This document shows positions 9,969-19,586 of a DNA stretch of 64,000 nt, piece by piece. The DNA is from Caldilineaceae bacterium (lineage in GTDB: Bacteria > Chloroflexota > Anaerolineae > Caldilineales > Caldilineaceae), in assembly GCA_014879855.1 (NCBI GenBank), contig JACSRH010000378.1, forward strand, positions 1-64,000. Direction: 5' to 3'. The translations under genes and the position numbers were made by a program. Under the pieces are notes generated by a model that saw only the letters and a program-made list of their open reading frames with translations, ran no database searches and was not told the origin of the DNA. Positions within the stretch are counted from its first letter, which is position 1, and every line of letters starts with the position of its first letter.

Positions 9969-12683
9969 CTACAGTGAAATCCCCATTGTTCCCCGCGTAA
10001 TCTGGAAATCGATATTCCCCATGCTCACACGCTTGGGCGTGTAACGCTGCGCGGCCAGATCTCCCAACTGCGCCAGTATCTGCGCCGGCCACGCCTCGGC
10101 CTTGCCATCGAGCAGCAGATCAAGTTCGGGCGCAAGGTCGGGCGGGCAGTCGGCGCTGGTTGCGAGCTCCAGCACCGGCACGAGCGGATGCCCCTGCACC
10201 GGATGCGCGCCGACGTAGGCCAGCACAACATCCACGCCGGTGGCTCCCAGTCCGGTAATGATCTCCACTGGGTGATCAGTGGGCGTCGCCATGATGTGCA
10301 GGCCGGACACGGAGAAGCGACCCGCATAAGGGAGTGTAGGCCGTAAGACGCCCGGATCGGCGAGGACGCCGTCGACAAAGGCCGGCGTGTGGAGCAGGTA
10401 GCCCGACTCCGCCACGACAACCGAGCCGCCCGCGGCCGCTAGATTGGCCGCAAGTTCGGCCAGGGCCTGTGCGGCGAGTGCAGGCAGCGGCGCCGTCGCC
10501 AACAGGCCGATGCGCAGCGAAGCCAGCGTGCCCCGCACAGGCAGCGGAGTTGCATCGGTGGCCGCTGTTGCGGCAAACCATGCCTCGACCTTGTCCAGCG
10601 CGCTGATAATGCCGCCGTCCAACTGCACGCTGGCCCAGCCGAAGGCTTGCAGATCTTCCCCCTGCTCCAGCAGCCTCTGTTGCATATAATCGTTGTGCGA
10701 CACCTCACAGCCATGTTCCAGCAGCAGACACCTGCCAACCGCAGGGTGCGTAGCATAGCCCAGCAACGTCGGCGTCGAGATCGCAATGGCTTCGCCGGTG
10801 GCGTCCGTGCAGCCCTCGGTGTGCACCAGCGCCACATAGCGGGTGCGCCCCGGTCCAATCCCCACCTGCCTACGATTGAGCCGGCTGGCGGCCAGATAGG
10901 CGACCTGTGCGGCGCACAAACTTGTTGGTACAATCAAGCCCACCTGCTCAAGAACCGGCCCCTTGGATGTCCCGATCGCCTCATAGACAAACTCCAAAGG
11001 CTGCACCGGCGCCTTCGTTGCCAGCGGCAGGCCGCTCTCTTTTGATCGTCCCGTTTCTTTGTCTCCCTCTCTCCCTGTCTCTCCCGCTGTCCCCTGCCGC
11101 CAATTGCGCCAGATTTGCACCTGCGCGTGCCCGGCGCGTTCGCCCGCGGTTCGTTCGCCCGCGGCCACGCGCAATGTCAGGTCAACCAGCGCCTCGCCCA
11201 GCGCGTCCATCGCCGCGCCGTCGAGATAGGCGCCGGCGTTGACATCCATATCCTTGGAGAGCAACGCGAAGCGCGGGGTGGTCGTCACGACTTTGATGGT
11301 CGGCACAAAGGGGAAATTGGTCACCGAACCATTGCCTGTCGTGAAGTAGATGACGTTACAGCCCGACGCCACCTGGCCAGCCACGCTTTCCAGATCGAGG
11401 CCTGGGCTGTCCATAAAGTAGAAGCCCGGTTCCGCCATGCGTGCGCCATAGTCGATGGCATAATCGAGCCGCGTGTCAGGGTGCTTTTTCATCGCCGCGC
11501 CGATCGATTTGAGGATGATGTTGTACAGCCCGCGGAACTTATTGCCATCCGACGGGTTGCCTTCGGCGGATGTGCCATGCGCGGCCGCGTACGCGACGAA
11601 ACGGTCGCGCATCGCCAGATAGCGTTGTGCGGTCGCCAGATCGCGCACTCTGTCGAGCATATAGGGTTCAGCGCCGATCAGTTCCGGCGTCTCAGCCAGG
11701 TTGGCGTAGCCGCCGTAACCGACGATGCGATGGCCGGCCCAGCCGATCAGCGGGTTGGCCGACACGCCGGAGAATGCGTCGGACCCGCCGCATTGCAGGC
11801 CGATCTTGAGATTCGCCGCGGATGCTGGCGTGCGCGGCGTGGCGTTGACCGTGTCCAGCCAGCCAGCGACGATATCACTGCCGCGCGCCAGGGTTTCCTC
11901 AAACGCGCTGGTCAGCGATAGAAGGGCGTGCGGCGTTTCGTCCAGCGGATAGCCATGTTCGACCATGAAGTCGCGCAACAGCGTGTTGTTGATGGGCTCC
12001 CACCCCGCGTCAACAGCAAGGATCGCGCCGACGTTGGCGTGCACCATGAAGCCGGCCAGCGTGCGCAGGACGTGGTCGCGATTGTTGGCGCCCGGCGCGC
12101 TGCCCTCCGTGTGCGCCGCGGCCACGATGCCGTCGATGTTGGCATAGCCCGTTGCCAATCCCTTGAGCCGATCCTCCAGCGCGCGCACAAAGCTGCCGGT
12201 GGCCGAACTGGTTCCGAGCAGGACAATGAAATTGCGCGTGCCAACCCCACGAGCAGCGCCGCGTTGAAAGCCAAGAAAGGCTGGTGCGCGCGCGACGTGT
12301 GGGGTTGGCGGCGCCGGCCGAAAAGTGGCGGGGTCAACTGCATAGTCGATCGCGCGATCGACGAAGTTGGCTGCCATCGGCAGCTCGGCGGTCACGCTGC
12401 GGTTGCGCAGCGACTTCAGCGTGCGTTCGTTGCAGACGTAGCCGCCTGTTGCGATTGATTGCGTCGCCGCGCCGAAGGGCAGGCGCCACGAGAGCAGCAA
12501 CTCACCCGGCGCGATCGGGCGCACCGCAAAGCGATGACCTTCAAGCACCGTGTGGGATAGCGCCACCACCTGTCCGTCGATGGCAACGCGTGCGCCCGCC
12601 TCCAGACGCCGGATCGCGATGGCTGTGTTGTCGCCAGGCATAGGCAGCCGGGCAATGGCTTCAAACGGATGAATTGGGTGCAT
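9969..12683 (-). CDS. Tandem UxaA-family sugar-acid dehydratase
   Basis: 904 aa from the ATG at 12683, which has AGGAGG seven bases upstream. Residues about 10-90 are a SAF domain. Residues about 140-525 form a full altronate/galactarate dehydratase core with [29 protein letters not shown] and [19 protein letters not shown]. After an acidic/basic linker (about 529-550) a second UxaA-like half follows, with [26 protein letters not shown] and a degenerate [19 protein letters not shown]. UxaA and GarD are about 500 aa, so this is nearly double length, and I read it as an internal duplication. It should dehydrate an aldonic/aldaric acid, probably with Fe-S help. The exact substrate is unknown. 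Its place after the Dha-kinase and lyase genes suggests sugar-acid catabolism. Confidence 0.8.
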   Translation of the reverse strand: MHPIHPFEAIARLPMPGDNTAIAIRRLEAGARVAIDGQVVALSHTVLEGHRFAVRPIAPGELLLSWRLPFGAATQSIATGGYVCNERTLKSLRNRSVTAELPMAANFVDRAIDYAVDPATFRPAPPTPHVARAPAFLGFQRGAARGVGTRNFIVLLGTSSATGSFVRALEDRLKGLATGYANIDGIVAAAHTEGSAPGANNRDHVLRTLAGFMVHANVGAILAVDAGWEPINNTLLRDFMVEHGYPLDETPHALLSLTSAFEETLARGSDIVAGWLDTVNATPRTPASAANLKIGLQCGGSDAFSGVSANPLIGWAGHRIVGYGGYANLAETPELIGAEPYMLDRVRDLATAQRYLAMRDRFVAYAAAHGTSAEGNPSDGNKFRGLYNIILKSIGAAMKKHPDTRLDYAIDYGARMAEPGFYFMDSPGLDLESVAGQVASGCNVIYFTTGNGSVTNFPFVPTIKVVTTTPRFALLSKDMDVNAGAYLDGAAMDALGEALVDLTLRVAAGERTAGERAGHAQVQIWRNWRQGTAGETGREGDKETGRSKESGLPLATKAPVQPLEFVYEAIGTSKGPVLEQVGLIVPTSLCAAQVAYLAASRLNRRQVGIGPGRTRYVALVHTEGCTDATGEAIAISTPTLLGYATHPAVGRCLLLEHGCEVSHNDYMQQRLLEQGEDLQAFGWASVQLDGGIISALDKVEAWFAATAATDATPLPVRGTLASLRIGLLATAPLPALAAQALAELAANLAAAGGSVVVAESGYLLHTPAFVDGVLADPGVLRPTLPYAGRFSVSGLHIMATPTDHPVEIITGLGATGVDVVLAYVGAHPVQGHPLVPVLELATSADCPPDLAPELDLLLDGKAEAWPAQILAQLGDLAAQRYTPKRVSMGNIDFQITRGTMGISL

Positions 12684-12759
12684 GAAAAATCCTCCTGGAA
12701 TGCCCAGCTTGCCGGCGGCAACACTATTCTCCGGCCGCGCCCCACGCACCGCGGCGCCG

Positions 12760-12871
12760 ATAGGCCACGGATGGGGCGGATCAGACAGATGCAAACGGAT
12801 AAAACGGATGGAAAATCGGGTCTAGAAAATCCGTGTCATTCCGCCTCATCCGCCAAATCCGCGGTCTATAG
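12760..12871. repeat. Long imperfect palindrome, CCACGGAT...ATCCGTGG class
   Basis: Left side reads ATAGGCCACGGATG, GGGCGGATCAGAC and AAACGGAT. Right side reads ATCCGTGTCATTCCGCC, TCATCCGCC and GCGGTCTAT. The sides are complementary with several mismatches, giving a hairpin of roughly 110 nt. The same words make up the better preserved copy at 29394-29491. It sits between the UxaA-type gene and the upstream PLP lyase. Confidence 0.7.
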
Positions 12872-12872
12872 C

Positions 12873-14249
12873 TTATAAAGCCCCACGCACCTGGGCGATC
12901 AGCGGGTCGATCTCCTTGATCTTCTCATATTCCGCGTCCCAGAAGCTCTGGTCGGCCATCTGACGAATATAGTCAGCGCTGTAGCCAAAACGCGTCCACA
13001 AATCGGCCTTCATCTGCTGCAGGCGTTCGTGCTGCCCGCCCCGGTTCAGGTCGATAATCTCGCCCAGGCTGGCGCCGAGGAAGACGCTTTTCGCCCACAT
13101 CTCAAGCTGGTCGTCGCTCGGTTTGCCGCCGATCCGTCCGTACAGCGCCTGGCTCACCGAAGGATAGCGGTCGTAGGAATCGGTGGCGATCGTCACGACA
13201 TTGTCCTCTGGCCCCAATCCCAGATATTTAGCAGTCTTGATCGCGCCCACAACGTTGCAGATGCAGCTTGGCCCAAAACGCCCCACCAAAGCCTGGGCGA
13301 TCTCGCTGGGCACGCCCAGCCGGTCGGCCAGGACGTGCGCGCCATTCTGGATGACCTCCATGCCACGCACGGTGTCTTCATCGTGAATGAGCATCAGCAG
13401 ATCGCTGTTGAAGACGTTGTGGATCAGCGTCACCATCTTGTCGCCGATGCCTTCGATGCGATGCTGCCCTTGCCCGCCGTCGTAGAGCGTGCTGCATTCG
13501 CGCGGCTCCAGCGCCACGATCCTGGCGTCGGGGTAAAGCGACTTGATGTAGTCGCCCGCGGCCAGCGTGCCCGCGCTCCCTGGCGCACTGGCGAACGCGG
13601 CGACGCGCCCGTTGCCGATGCCTTGCACTGCATCGAGCACAGCCTTGCCGGTGACATGGCGGTGGAAGCGATAATTGGGCATCAGTTCGAACTGCGCCAG
13701 CGTAACGTACTGCTCCGGCTTGCTCACATACTCGCTGTGGGTGCGCTCCAGCGTGAGAATGACGTCGGACTCGGTGCCAGGCGTCAGGTCAAGGCTGCCT
13801 TTGTACTTCTCGATGCGGTCGTAGCGCTCTTCGCTCATGTTGTCGGGCATGACAACAATGGCCTGGTAGCCCTTGAGCAGGCTGACGTAGGCCGTGCCGA
13901 TGCCGAAATTGCCGGTGCTGGGGCCGATCACCGTGCGGTCGCCGGGGCGCAAGTGATGGAGCGCCTCATTTTCAGCGAGCGTGGCATAGGCCGGGCCAAC
14001 CTTCATGCTGCCGCTGGGGAAAGTGCGCCCACTCAGCAGGACAATATTGGCCTGCACGCCCGTCAGTTCTTTGGGCAGGACAATTTTTTCCGCGGCGTTG
14101 CCAGTGTTCTTCCAGTTGATGTTGAACAGGTTGATGGGATTCAACTCGTCGTTGCGCGCCGCATTTGCCGCTGTGCGCAACGCGTCGGGGAGCAACAATG
14201 GATTGCGCATTTCGCCATAGGTAGGGCCGGAAACAATGGGACGGGTCAC
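12873..14249 (-). CDS. PLP-dependent lyase, cysteine-synthase fold
   Basis: 458 aa starting at the GTG at 14249. AAAGGAG lies eight bases upstream, and the upstream frame has no family sequence. The fold-type II PLP signature is clear: SGRTFPSGSMKVGPAYA carries the Schiff-base Lys near residue 89, GPSTGNFGIGTAYVSLLKG is the phosphate/substrate loop, and FASAPGSAGTLAAGDY is the glycine-rich cofactor loop. It is longer than cysteine synthase (about 310 aa) and lacks the threonine synthase motifs. The reaction is therefore unassigned: a beta-replacement or elimination on an amino acid. It sits between the Dha-kinase genes and UxaA. About 170 bp separate it from dhaM. Confidence 0.72.
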   Translation of the reverse strand: MTRPIVSGPTYGEMRNPLLLPDALRTAANAARNDELNPINLFNINWKNTGNAAEKIVLPKELTGVQANIVLLSGRTFPSGSMKVGPAYATLAENEALHHLRPGDRTVIGPSTGNFGIGTAYVSLLKGYQAIVVMPDNMSEERYDRIEKYKGSLDLTPGTESDVILTLERTHSEYVSKPEQYVTLAQFELMPNYRFHRHVTGKAVLDAVQGIGNGRVAAFASAPGSAGTLAAGDYIKSLYPDARIVALEPRECSTLYDGGQGQHRIEGIGDKMVTLIHNVFNSDLLMLIHDEDTVRGMEVIQNGAHVLADRLGVPSEIAQALVGRFGPSCICNVVGAIKTAKYLGLGPEDNVVTIATDSYDRYPSVSQALYGRIGGKPSDDQLEMWAKSVFLGASLGEIIDLNRGGQHERLQQMKADLWTRFGYSADYIRQMADQSFWDAEYEKIKEIDPLIAQVRGAL

Positions 14250-14420
14250 AGACAATTCTCCTTTGAAGGTTGACCGCACTGATATAACGACTGGATCAAC
14301 AAAACCGCTGGGTGTATATATCCGTACAGGATAAACACAAGCGCGCAAAGATGCAATCCAGAAGCGCCTACAGGATTGCCGCTCACTGGGAAACACTGGA
14401 AATTGGGACTGGCAGGCCCA

Positions 14421-16982
14421 TCACGGCTCAACGGTTTGCTGCTGTTCCGCTGCTGCGACCTCATTCAGATAGGCCTCGACCTCGGCGGCAGTGTTCATCT
14501 CCAAAGCCACCGCAGCAATGCGTTGTGCATCTGGCCTGGATAAGCGCCGAATGCGCGACTTGACGGCCGGGATCGAGGGCGCGTTCATGCTCAGCTCGTC
14601 AATGCCCAGCCCCACCAACAGCGCCGTCGCATGGGAATCGCCAGCCAATTCCCCGCAGAGACCGACGTGGATGCCGTGCGCATGACCTGCTTCCACCACC
14701 TCGCGGATCGCGCGCAGCAGCGCCGGCTGATACGCGTTGACCAGCCCGGCGACCGCGGCATTGCCACGATCGGCCGCCATCACATATTGAGTAAGGTCGT
14801 TGGTGCCAATACTGAAAAAGTCGACGAGTCGCGCCAGGTGATCGGCAAGCAGCACGGCAGCAGGCGTCTCGATCATGATGCCGCGCGGGATATCTTCATC
14901 AAAAGCCAGCCCATCTTTCTGAAGGTCGGCGCAGATCTCGTCGATCAAAGCATCCACCATCACCAGTTCATCCCATGTGCTGACCATCGGAAACATGATG
15001 CGGATGGAATGTTCGGCGGCCGCACGCAGGATCGCACGCAGTTGCGGTCGAAACAACCCAGGATGATCCAGACAGTAGCGCAACCCGCGTTTCCCAAGAA
15101 ATGGGTTCGCCTCATGCGGCTGGCGTAGATAGGGCAACATTTTATCGCCCCCAATGTCGAGCGTGCGAATGACGAGCGGACGGTCGCGCAGGCGGTCGCG
15201 CAGACGGTGCGCCGCGTCGAGATAGGCAGCCAACTGCTCCTCTTCGGAAGGAGGCGCCGCGCGGTCGAGATAGAGGAACTCGGTGCGAAAGAGGCCAACG
15301 CCCTCGGCGCCGCTGGCCAATGCCAGGTCGACGTCGAAAGGTAGATTGATGTTGGCGCTCACCACGATGGCGCCTCCATCGCGCAACAGCGCAGGCGATT
15401 GCGCTCCCTTGCGGGCGGCCACGCGCTGGGCTTGCCAGTGGGCGCGGCGTTCGTCAAGCTGCTCGATCAGCGACGCATCAGGCGCCAGCCAGACCTGGCC
15501 TGCGCCTCCATCCAGAGCGATCTGCTGGCCGTCAGCGATGGTTGCCACGATAGCGCCAGCCCCGACTACAGCCGGGATGCCCAGCGCACGCGCCAGGATC
15601 GCGCTGTGGCTGGTGGCGCCGCCTTCAGCAGTTACAATGCCAAGCACGCGCTCCAGCGGCAACCGCGCCACATCAGAAGGCGTCAGTTCGCGCGCCACCA
15701 GGATCGAGGGCGCCGGCGGTGTAAAGAGAGCGGCATCGATCGGCGCGCCGGTGAGAGCACGCAAGACGCGCTGCCCCGCGTCGAGCAGATCATCGGCGCG
15801 CCGCGAAAGATAAGGATCGTCCAGGGCGCGGTAACGTCCGACAACGGCTTGCAGCGCCTGACTCCAGGCGCTGGCCGCGTCGATGTGGCGCAGTTCAATG
15901 GCCTGCTGCGCGGCTTCGCTCAGCTCGCGGTCGATGATCATCAGAATTTGCGCTTCGAAGATGCCGGCTTCGCTGGGGCCGGCGCGCCGGCTTAGTTCAC
16001 TGCGCAAGATGCGGAGTTGCGCGACGACGGCAGTGATGGCTTCCGCCAATCGTCGTCGTTCGGCCGTGGCGTCGGCAATCGTGTGCTCCTCAACGTCGAT
16101 TGCAACGCTTTTGAGCCGAAACGCCGGCCCATACGCGATGCCTTCGGAGGCTGCCACCCCAGGCAAGGCCGCGCCGTCCTCCATGATCGAGGCGGCCGCG
16201 ATGATCTCAGTCGGCTCAGTCACTGCGATAGGATCGCCAAAATTGTCGAGCGCCAACGCCTCGATCGCCTCCAGCGCGGCAAACGCCTCTTCCCCCGTCG
16301 CGCTCACGACAACGACATCTTTCTGGCGTGCGCCGAGCGTCACGACCTGGTTCATGCTGGTGGCCGAAACCGTGCGCGCATTGTGCGTGAGCATCACCTG
16401 GGCATTGAACTGCGCGGCCAGGCTGACCAGGCGGGCCGCGGGGCGGGCATGCAACCCAAGCTGGTTGGGGATGACGATAGTCAATTTGGCGGTGGACGCG
16501 CCAGGGGGCGCCCCTGCGTCAATTTCTTCCATCATGGTGTCTGGAGGGGGCAGGAGGCGCTGCCAGGCGACCAGTTGCTCGGTTTTGGCCGACAGCGCGC
16601 CGCGCGCCTCGGTGTAAACCTCAGCCAGCGTTCCGCCGATCCTGGCGCGCACGGCCGCCGCCAACGCGCCCTCCACCAGCGGCGCCTCGCAGAGAAAGAC
16701 GCGTGCGCGCAACTCGTCAGGCAGAAAGTCAAGCGCGGCTTCGGCGCTCATCATGGCGCTGCCCAGATCCATCAACACCAGCACGCTGCTTACATTGTCG
16801 CGCGCCAGCAGCGACGTGATGGCGGCGGACACCCTGGCGGGGTCTGTGCCGATCGGCGCTTCCGCTATATCCGTGCCGCCAGCCAACGCAATGGGCACGT
16901 CGCCCTGCACCATCTGATCGACCAGTTCGAGGACACCCTCGGCCAGCCGCGCGCTGTGAGAAACAATGACAAGTCCGATCAT
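14421..16982 (-). CDS. dhaM: DhaM-HPr-Enzyme I fusion, Dha kinase phosphoryl donor
   Basis: 853 aa. Residues 1-130 are a mannose-type EIIA (DhaM) with VSHSARLAEG and phospho-acceptor His9. About 165-255 are HPr, with NQLGLHARPAARL and His178. About 275-850 are a full Enzyme I, with GVAASEGIAYGP, phospho-His459 in GGATSHSAILARALGIP, and a complete C-terminal PEP-binding barrel (NPFLGKRGLRYC, MIETPAAVLLADHL, SIGTNDLTQYVMAADR, GLCGELAGD). E. coli DhaM carries only a truncated EI. Here the whole PEP-to-Dha relay is in one chain, so no separate PTS proteins are needed. It follows dhaL by 9 bp with no obvious Shine-Dalgarno, so coupled translation is likely. Confidence 0.93.
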   Translation of the reverse strand: MIGLVIVSHSARLAEGVLELVDQMVQGDVPIALAGGTDIAEAPIGTDPARVSAAITSLLARDNVSSVLVLMDLGSAMMSAEAALDFLPDELRARVFLCEAPLVEGALAAAVRARIGGTLAEVYTEARGALSAKTEQLVAWQRLLPPPDTMMEEIDAGAPPGASTAKLTIVIPNQLGLHARPAARLVSLAAQFNAQVMLTHNARTVSATSMNQVVTLGARQKDVVVVSATGEEAFAALEAIEALALDNFGDPIAVTEPTEIIAAASIMEDGAALPGVAASEGIAYGPAFRLKSVAIDVEEHTIADATAERRRLAEAITAVVAQLRILRSELSRRAGPSEAGIFEAQILMIIDRELSEAAQQAIELRHIDAASAWSQALQAVVGRYRALDDPYLSRRADDLLDAGQRVLRALTGAPIDAALFTPPAPSILVARELTPSDVARLPLERVLGIVTAEGGATSHSAILARALGIPAVVGAGAIVATIADGQQIALDGGAGQVWLAPDASLIEQLDERRAHWQAQRVAARKGAQSPALLRDGGAIVVSANINLPFDVDLALASGAEGVGLFRTEFLYLDRAAPPSEEEQLAAYLDAAHRLRDRLRDRPLVIRTLDIGGDKMLPYLRQPHEANPFLGKRGLRYCLDHPGLFRPQLRAILRAAAEHSIRIMFPMVSTWDELVMVDALIDEICADLQKDGLAFDEDIPRGIMIETPAAVLLADHLARLVDFFSIGTNDLTQYVMAADRGNAAVAGLVNAYQPALLRAIREVVEAGHAHGIHVGLCGELAGDSHATALLVGLGIDELSMNAPSIPAVKSRIRRLSRPDAQRIAAVALEMNTAAEVEAYLNEVAAAEQQQTVEP

Positions 16983-16991
16983 GAGATAGTT

Positions 16992-17633
16992 TTATATTTC
17001 ACTCGGCGCGGCCAACGTATCCGCCAGCGCGCGCAAAATCAAGTAGCTCGATGTAGCGCCCGGATCTTGATGGCCGACGCTGCGTTCGCCCAGATAGCTG
17101 GCGCGGCCTTTTCTGGCTTGTAAGGGCAGGGTGTCGCGCATTCCCTGCTCCGCGGCGGTGGCGCACGCGCGAAACGCTGTTGCTGCTGGTTGTCCCGCGG
17201 CCAACGCGGCTTTCAGCGCAAGCAGCGCGGGCGTCCAGGCGTCGATCATCGTCTTGTCGCCCAGCGCCGCGCGCCCGCGCTGCACGATGCCATCACGGCC
17301 AGCCTCCAGCGCGGCCAACAGTTCGTCTCCGCGCAACGCCTCTCGATCGCCGGCGACGCCCGCGGCTTTGAGAAAGAAATTGCCGTAGAGCATGCCGCTG
17401 GCGCCCCCCACGGAAGACATCAAGGTCATGCCGGTGGTCTGGAAGAGGGCGCGCGCCGGTTGTCCAGGCTGCGCGGCCAGCTTCTGCACGACGGCGCTAA
17501 ACCCACGTGCGATGTTTGCCCCATGATCGGCGTCGCCGATCGCGGCGTCCAGTTCGGTGAGGTGCTCCTTATTTTCGTCGAGAAGCGTCGCTGCACGTTG
17601 CAACCAGGCCTCAAGCTGTGTGGTGGTGATCAT
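16992..17633 (-). CDS. dhaL: Dihydroxyacetone kinase ADP-binding subunit DhaL
   Basis: 213 aa. The ATG at 17633 is favoured over a GTG at 17648 because GGAAGGAG sits just before it. DhaL holds nucleotide and relays phosphate from DhaM to dihydroxyacetone on DhaK. The metal/ADP site DAAIGDADHGANIARGF (three Asp ligands) is at about residues 32-48. GGASGMLYGNFFL and DPGATSSYLIL are the other family marks. The eight-helix barrel length is normal. With a DhaM partner encoded next door, it is the PTS-type form in which ADP is a fixed cofactor rather than an exchanged substrate. Spacing to dhaK is 14 bp. Confidence 0.93.
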   Translation of the reverse strand: MITTTQLEAWLQRAATLLDENKEHLTELDAAIGDADHGANIARGFSAVVQKLAAQPGQPARALFQTTGMTLMSSVGGASGMLYGNFFLKAAGVAGDREALRGDELLAALEAGRDGIVQRGRAALGDKTMIDAWTPALLALKAALAAGQPAATAFRACATAAEQGMRDTLPLQARKGRASYLGERSVGHQDPGATSSYLILRALADTLAAPSEI

Positions 17634-17647
17634 CGCGTCTCCTTCCA

Positions 17648-18721
17648 CTAGACGCCTCGGCGCAGCGCCGGCGTGTTGACAGGTGCATCCCAGCAGCGCA
17701 ACATCTCGTCATCCATGCGGGTCAGGGTAATCGAACATCCCTGCATCTCCAAAGAGGTGACGTAGGAGCCGATCAGATTGCGCACGATGGTCAGGCCGTG
17801 CGCGGCGCAGATGGACGCCAGCTGGCGATAGACGGCGTAAAGTTCCGACACTGGCGTGCCGCCCATGCTGTTGACGAACGCAAGCACACGATCCCCCGGC
17901 TGGAACGGCGTGTTGACCAGGGTCAACTCCGTCCATTCCCCGGTGGCAGGCTCGAACTCGTGCACGACGCGCGTGTAGGCGCCGTCGCCAATGATCTCGC
18001 TGGCGAGCCGTGTCGTAATCTCGTCCACGCTGGCGAGCGCCATGCGCTGCTGGCCCGGTTCGCCGTGGATGCCAATGCCTATCTCCATCTCCGCCTCATC
18101 GAGCGTAAAAGTAGGTCTCCCCGCAGCCGGCACAATGCACGATGTGAGCGCCATCCCCATCGAACGCGTGTTGAGGTTGACGCGCCGCGCCAAGGCGGCC
18201 AGCCGCGCCAGATCGTAGCCCGCCTCGGCCGCGCCGCCCGCGATCTTTTCCATAATCACGGCGCCGCCGACGCCGCGGCGGCCGGCCGTGAAGAGGCTGT
18301 CCTTCACGGCCACATCGTCGTCGATGAGCACTGTGCGCACCGCCACGCCTTCAGCGTGCAGCAACTCAGCGGCAGTCTCAAAACTGAGCACGTCGCCTGT
18401 GTAGTTTTTGACGAGGAGCAGCACGCCGGCGCCGCTGTTGACTTCCAATCCACACGCCAGCATCTGCTCTGGCGTCGGCGCGGTGAAGATCTCGCCGGGA
18501 CACGCGCCGTCGAGCATCCCCTGGCCGACAAAGCCGCTGTGCATGGGTTCATGCCCACTGCCGCCGCCAGACAGCAGTGCAACCTTGCCTGCCACTGGCG
18601 CGTCGGCGCGCACGATGTACTTCGGCTCCAGCGAGACGCGCAGCAAATCGGGATGGGCGAGCGCCATGCCCTCCATTTGTTCGCGTACGACAGCATCGAC
18701 TGTATTAATGAGTTTCTTCAT
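17648..18721 (-). CDS. dhaK: Dihydroxyacetone kinase substrate-binding subunit DhaK
   Basis: 357 aa. It binds dihydroxyacetone covalently as a hemiaminal on a His side chain. The [15 protein letters not shown] loop (His57) and GIGIHGEPG with the covalent-binding His219 are intact, as is [19 protein letters not shown]. The start is uncertain: MKK at 18721 matches family N-termini, but an in-frame ATG lies at 18733 and neither has a strong Shine-Dalgarno. It heads the dhaK-dhaL-dhaM set and follows the SDR gene by 36 bp. With its partners it makes dihydroxyacetone phosphate for glycolysis. Confidence 0.94.
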   Translation of the reverse strand: MKKLINTVDAVVREQMEGMALAHPDLLRVSLEPKYIVRADAPVAGKVALLSGGGSGHEPMHSGFVGQGMLDGACPGEIFTAPTPEQMLACGLEVNSGAGVLLLVKNYTGDVLSFETAAELLHAEGVAVRTVLIDDDVAVKDSLFTAGRRGVGGAVIMEKIAGGAAEAGYDLARLAALARRVNLNTRSMGMALTSCIVPAAGRPTFTLDEAEMEIGIGIHGEPGQQRMALASVDEITTRLASEIIGDGAYTRVVHEFEPATGEWTELTLVNTPFQPGDRVLAFVNSMGGTPVSELYAVYRQLASICAAHGLTIVRNLIGSYVTSLEMQGCSITLTRMDDEMLRCWDAPVNTPALRRGV

Positions 18722-18757
18722 TGAAAATGTCATCCGTGACAACAACTTGCGCTTGGC

Positions 18758-19528
18758 TCACAATGCAGTGTACCCGCCGTCGATCAGGATCGTTTCGCCG
18801 GTAATTAAATCTGACGCCGACGACGCCAGGAATAAGATCAGGTCGGCCACTTCCACCGGTTGGCCAAACCGGCCCAGCGGGATCTTGGCCAGCATCGGCG
18901 CGGCCTTCACCGGATCGCCCCACACGCGTGTGCCCATCGGCGTCAGGATGACCGTCGGCGCCACTGCGTTCACCTGGATGTTGTGTCTGCCCCACTCCAC
19001 CGCCATCACCTTGGTCAGCATGTTCAGCCCCCCTTTGGAGGCAGCATAGGCGGCATGGTCTTCAAGCGCAATCACGCCGGCCTGTGATGAGACATTGACG
19101 ATTTTGCCGCTCCGCTGCTCGATCATTTTCGGCGCCAATGCTTGCGCCAGTAAATAGGGGGCGCGCAAATTGACGGCCATGGTCGTTTCCCAATCTTCCA
19201 GGGATGACTCCAAAATCGAGGCAACGCGCGAAACACCGGCGTTGTTGACCAGAATGTCGATCGCGCCAAACGCGGCCAGCGCGGCTTCTGCGGCGTGCAA
19301 TGGCCCCGCAGGCGTGCGCAGATCCGCCTCGATGATCGTACACTTGCGCCCAGCAGCCGCAAGTTGGTCCGCCGTCGCCTGCAATCCCGCGCGATCACGC
19401 CCGGTAATGGCGACCTCCGCGCCTGCCTGCGCCAGCACGATGGCGACCTCGGCGCCGATTCCCTTTGAACCACCTGTCACCAAAGCGCGTTTTCCTGTAA
19501 CAGCGAAACGCTCCAGGGGATTCTGCAT
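18758..19528 (-). CDS. Short-chain dehydrogenase/reductase
   Basis: 256 aa, classical SDR. The Rossmann motif TGGSKGIG is at residues 18-25, NNAG at 95-98, the catalytic Ser at 147/148 in NVSSQAG, and Tyr161-Lys165 in YAASK. GDPVKAAPML then PLGRFGQPVEVADLILFLAS and TGETILIDGGYTAL complete the fold. The closest general resemblance is to gluconate 5-dehydrogenase and sugar-alcohol dehydrogenases. The cofactor cannot be settled from sequence. A GAGGTG ribosome site precedes the ATG. Directly upstream of dhaK and downstream of the iron alcohol dehydrogenase, so an oxidation step feeding a ketone to the Dha kinase is plausible. Confidence 0.88.
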   Translation of the reverse strand: MQNPLERFAVTGKRALVTGGSKGIGAEVAIVLAQAGAEVAITGRDRAGLQATADQLAAAGRKCTIIEADLRTPAGPLHAAEAALAAFGAIDILVNNAGVSRVASILESSLEDWETTMAVNLRAPYLLAQALAPKMIEQRSGKIVNVSSQAGVIALEDHAAYAASKGGLNMLTKVMAVEWGRHNIQVNAVAPTVILTPMGTRVWGDPVKAAPMLAKIPLGRFGQPVEVADLILFLASSASDLITGETILIDGGYTAL

Positions 19529-19586
19529 AGTTCACCTCTATCATTCTGATATAAGTTGGCGATAAGTCTCACTGTACGCTATACCA

